Assembly (NCBI GenBank): GCA_946699065.1
Contig: CAMPDV010000527.1
Coordinates: 62,001-126,000, forward strand
Reading direction: 5' to 3'
DNA length: 64,000 bases
Source: Loxodes magnus
Taxonomy: Eukaryota; Ciliophora; Karyorelictea; Loxodida; Loxodidae
In this document: piece after piece, positions 60,228-64,000 of the stretch
How positions within the stretch are numbered: the first letter of the stretch is position 1
Layout of the letters: each line of letters opens with the position of its first letter
Translations under genes and position numbers: made by a program
Notes under the pieces: generated by a model
Seen by the model: the letters and a program-made list of their open reading frames with translations, nothing else
Databases searched by the model: none
What the model was told of the DNA's origin: nothing

Positions 60228-61243
60228 AAGAGGCAAATCAATACCAAACAAAGGAAAAACCGTAGACGGATTATTGTTCGACTGGTTAAGAAGAGAATTT
60301 TATATTTGAATAATACTGCACAGCAATAAAAGTAGAATTAAAAATTGAAGACAAAGAAATATTTATAGATGATGGTAATAACAATTAAAAAGGAAAGAAA
60401 AACATTAATCGTGCAATATGAGAATATAGAGTATATGTAGAAGATAGAAAGGATGGAGTAAATGATAACAACATTACAATATAGAAAAACATGATTTGAT
60501 GAATATGTAGTAGGACCACCTAACTACCTGAGATATAATAAAAATAGAAAAGAAGAAATATGTCACCTATTTAGAATAAGAACGAGATGTAATGGGAGTT
60601 AGGATTACTTAAAAGAAAGACACCTAATTATGACAAGTCAGTGCCTTTTCTGTAACAATGCAAGAGAAAACGAAAGGCATATCATAGAAAACTGTTCAGA
60701 ATACAAAGAAGGAAGATAATAATGTATCTGAAATCTTAGAGCATCAGGAGTGAGAGATAAGGAATGGAACTATTTGATATAATATGAGGAACGGCAAATT
60801 CGAGAAATTCATTAGAATCTAAGAAAATTAAAAAGAGCTAAAGCTGACTTGATAATAAAAGATTATATCAAAAATATATTAGAAAAAAGGAAAAGAGGAT
60901 ATATAGAAAAGAAAATTGAATGCAAAAGAGAAATAAGAAAAGACTATAGAGCAGGAAAAGGATAATTTTTATGAGTGTATAGAAGCTTGATCAAGAAGAA
61001 AAGAATTAGAAATGAAAATTAGTAAGATATGTAAGAAAAAATAAATAAAGCTTGTAATAAAGATCTAAAAATGCGTAGATAGATAGAAGACAGAAGAAAA
61101 AGAGTTAACATTGAGGAAAGTGAGGAAGATATGTAACTAATAAGAGAAGAATTTCTATTACCTGAAGGCTTACTTGAAGAAACGGACATATATTGAGATA
61201 TGTAAAGAGCTGCGCACCAACGAGGTGCTACGCGCTCTATAAT
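60228..61243 (+). mobile_element. 5'-truncated LINE, ORF2 C-terminus (unit 3)
   Basis: Third copy of the LINE fragment, with the zinc motif at 60642-60695. A T-to-G change near 60493 (TTATTTGAT to TGATTTGAT) alters a codon. Its 3' hairpin at about 61207-61240 is followed by the right flank of the second LINE tail, not its own, marking a recombination junction. Confidence 0.8.
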
Positions 61244-61389
61244 CTTATTTATTAATTTATATAATTTAAAAGTTTATTATACTAATTTAAATCTATTTAA
61301 AATATGATTATGATTGTATAAATTATAAATATAGCCGTTATTCATAATTTAAGTATAAATAGTCTAATAAAATAAAAAATTATAATAAA

Positions 61390-63228
61390 ATGTAAAGCAG
61401 GACTGATTAATCAACTAGTAGCTAAAACTATACACCAAATAGTTCAAATTGTTAATCCTCTTCTGATCGATAATAAGAAGAATCTAATAAACACCACCAA
61501 GAAACTTAAGTAGCAGCCTAAATCCAAAACAATTTAGCATAAGATTAAAATAAAAAAAATAATTTGATAAATTAAAAAGAATCAATAAAAGAGTATTAAG
61601 ATTAAGAAATATCGCTTCCAATAAAGAGATTTCATGAACACTTAAACTAAGAAGAAGAGTTTTCTTAAGAATAATAAAGCATTAAGTAGTTTAAAAGTAA
61701 TAAATAAACTTTATTTTCAAATTCTTATATTCTTCAAAATATTTGTTAGTTCCTTAAAAATATAGACATTTGTAGATTACAGTAAGTTAGTTAATTTCTA
61801 AATAAGTTTAAGTATTAATTTGAAAAGTTAGAAATAAAAAAATATTCAAGTAATAAAGGCTACGTTTAAAATAAAAAAAACTGAACTCTCAAACAAATTT
61901 TATAATCTGATACTAAATTTCTTTAAATTAATACTTAAAATTGATAAGAAGAAAATTAAGCAGAAAAAATCTTTCAATAAATAAAGAAATGCTTAGAACT
62001 AAAATTAAATTTATATCAAAAAGGATATAAACTAGTATAAGAAATTCATTTAATTGGACTAAATAATTTAGATAAAACCTTTCAAGAATATATTTCAAAA
62101 TGCTCAAATCTAAAAAAACTTGTTTTAAGGTTTAACTTATTATTGGAAGAAAATTTAAATTTTTTGTAAAATTTGACTCGTTTATAATCCTTAGAAATCT
62201 TAGACATAAATTAGAAATAGATAACAGGAAAGTTTTTACTAGACTACTGTTAAGGATTAAATTTAAAGGAACTAAAAATATTTATTAAAGGAATTAATAA
62301 AGAAATGTTATTATAATATTTGTAATAAAAAGGAAAATTGTTAGAAGAAATAAATATTAACTATAATAGAGATATGGACAAGTATATTTATCTTTGTCCT
62401 AATTTAAACAAAATTGACTTTTATGTAATAAAAAGTTCTTAAGATTAATTCATATTGAAGTTAAAAAACTTTAACCTTAGTAGTTTAAAAATTTATCGAA
62501 ACTTATAAATATAAACAATGTAAGAATTATTTTCTAAGTAGCATAATAATTTATAGCAAATTGAGATTTATTTTTGCAATAATTTTAATGATAATCAACT
62601 GATATCTTTAATGTAAAACTGTTCTAGTTTAGAATCTATTATATTAGATTCATTATATGAACTTACTAATATATCTTTGAAGAAAATAGGAGATTTTGGA
62701 TAGAATTATAAAGAAATATCTTTTATTTCTGTTAGCCAACTTTCTAATAAAACTCTATGTTATATTTTTGAGAATTGTAGAAAACTAACAAAGTTATCTC
62801 TTAATTAAATGAAAAAACTAAAAAATAAGACTTTATAATCTTTGAGTTAAAACTGTAAGGAGTTAGAAAGTTTAAAATTGATAGATTGCATAATGTTAGA
62901 TGAGAATTGAATAGATGAAATAGTTAAAATAAGCAAATTAAAATAATTATAGTTTTAAGGAACTTAACTAAATAATAAAGATATAGTAAAAATAGTAACT
63001 AACTGTAAACATTTAAAAATATTAAATCTTATGCATTTAAAGGATGTTACATAAGAAGGCTTTCCAATTTATGATTTAGAGGGATAAGAATATCCTTTTT
63101 ATAGAAATCTTAAATATCTATATATTATTGGAACGTCAATAAGAGAACAGTGGGTTAGAAAACTTAAATAGAAGTTCGTAAGGATGACAGTAATCCATAA
63201 TGTCGAGAAAGGTAGCAAACAAACTTGA
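61390..63228 (+). CDS. F-box/leucine-rich-repeat protein, copy 4
   Basis: 613 codons, ATG 61390 to TGA 63226, in frame. The F-box region matches copy 2 (KNIDICRLQQ), while scattered sites further on match copy 3 (for example a stretch near 62217-62240), again a mosaic. LRRs and internal TGA-for-Trp codons are conserved. It directly follows the recombined LINE tail, so its upstream region differs from copies 2 and 3 beyond about 80 bases before the shared block. Confidence 0.85.
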
Positions 63229-63947
63229 AAGAAAGTAAATAACAATTTAATTTTCTATTTTAATAAATAATTTATGCTAATCAAATAAAATTACATAAAA
63301 TAGCTTATTAAGATACTTTTTATATTGCATTATAAAATATAATCTTTACATAACTTTGTTCGTAATAAGTAGAATAAATAGAAATAAATAATGTTTCAGT
63401 TGTTATATATAAATAAATAACTATTTAAATATGAATTGTAAAGCATAATAATAAATAAACTATTTAGCTTATGATATTAAAGCATTATTTTATATAATTA
63501 TTTAGTTTATAATATTTAAATTATAGTACTTAAACTTTAAAATGATAAAAAGGAAAGCAGATAGAGTATATAATAAAGAAGTTTAGTAGATAATTTATGA
63601 GAAATGAATAGTTTGAAAATAATAAATGACAAGTTTAGGTTAATAAATAATTTAAAAGGATGTTATAAGTATGTTAAAATATTAAGTTTAAATGAAAATA
63701 TCTCTTATTATAATACGAAACTAAGTTATTTTAATTTGATCTAAAATTCTTATGTAGTTATCATATAAGCTATACTTTAATAAGAAATTAATATCTTAAA
63801 TAAATTAAAGTTTCACTTTTTACAAAAAATAAAGAACTTCATTGATACTATGATCGGTAACATATAATTAGTTTAAATTAGCTACTATCTAATTTTAATT
63901 CTAATAGATTTATTAAATACGCTAATAATCATTAAATTTTAAGAACT
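63229..63947. other. 3' flank of LRR copy 4
   Basis: AT-rich flank. Around 63630-63780 it shares some variants with unit 1 rather than with units 2 and 3. Confidence 0.5.
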
Positions 63948-64000
63948 ATTAAAAATAATATTCATAATTAAAAAGATGATGGGAGCTGAGATTGACCTTC
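63948..64000 (+). mobile_element. SINE-like structured element (unit 4, cut by window)
   Basis: 5' TSD at 63948-63961 and the first 39 bases of the element, identical to units 2 and 3. Confidence 0.75.

Larger units (their letters stand above)
52358..61319 (+). repeat. Tandem array unit 3 (9.0 kb)
   Basis: Same order as unit 2, but the 1.26 kb between the first and second LINE tails is missing, so the LINE fragment joins directly to the 5' flank of LRR copy 4. ATG-to-ATG distance is 8962 bases. Confidence 0.9.
61320..64000 (+). repeat. Tandem array unit 4 (partial)
   Basis: Runs off the window after the start of the SINE-like insert. The LRR gene and 3' flank are present. Confidence 0.9.

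Noticed and set aside
1-64000. Mitochondrial or other organellar origin (AT-rich, UGA as Trp)
   Set aside because: UAA and UAG are also sense, and the window has a nuclear-type tRNA-Lys with a pol III terminator, LINE remnants and F-box genes; no organellar genes are seen.

Overview
The window is about 78-80% A+T eukaryotic nuclear DNA, best explained as a ciliate that uses all three standard stop codons as sense codons. TAA lines up with CAA (Gln) at homologous positions of repeated elements. TGA lines up with TGG (Trp), for example in a zinc knuckle at 1690 versus 9350. The four copies of an F-box/LRR gene keep three internal TGA codons at Trp-like positions and also end on a conserved TGA, and each copy is exactly 1839 bases. 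That dual use of UGA is the karyorelict (Loxodes-type, table 27) or Condylostoma-type (table 28) code; I cannot name the species. Because almost no frame contains a hard stop, standard-code ORF calls fragment everything here, and my gene ends, introns and frame joins are approximate.

Layout. 1-10.5 kb: AT-rich DNA holding short retroelement copies that encode one coiled-coil plus CCHC zinc-knuckle (gag/ORF1-like) protein, with target-site duplications (TSDs) and no reverse transcriptase. There is also a 4.2-kb region bounded by about 400-bp coding inverted repeats (3044-7221). 11-13.6 kb: an unrecognised multi-frame gene and a minus-strand zinc-knuckle element. 14-20.5 kb: a segment flanked by two LINE 3' ends in inverted orientation; it contains a receptor gene with an ANF/periplasmic-type ligand-binding domain joined to about eight membrane segments, and a minus-strand gene-like stretch. 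21.5-21.7 kb: a convergent tRNA pair, a good tRNA-Lys(CTT) and a damaged tRNA-Glu(CTC). 23.4-30.5 kb: scattered coding-like segments, another zinc-knuckle element and one copy of a 0.3-kb structured SINE-like repeat. 30.9-31.2 kb: another LINE 3' end.

31.4-64 kb is a tandem array of four units (10.7, 10.2 and 9.0 kb, then partial). Each unit holds an F-box/LRR gene, a 5.6-6.0 kb AT-rich spacer and a 5'-truncated LINE fragment with the typical C-terminal zinc-binding motif. The units differ by clean events. A 321-bp SINE-like element with a 14-bp TSD is present in units 2-4 and absent from unit 1. An 0.8-kb zinc-knuckle element sits between units 1 and 2, with its empty site intact between units 2 and 3. 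A 1.26-kb deletion between units 3 and 4 joins two LINE 3' tails exactly. The LINE 3' ends share a hairpin that may be the recognition site for their reverse transcriptase.

The most novel content is the population of compact zinc-knuckle-only elements with roughly 10-nt leaders, the structured SINE-like repeat, and the array that records their insertion and loss.
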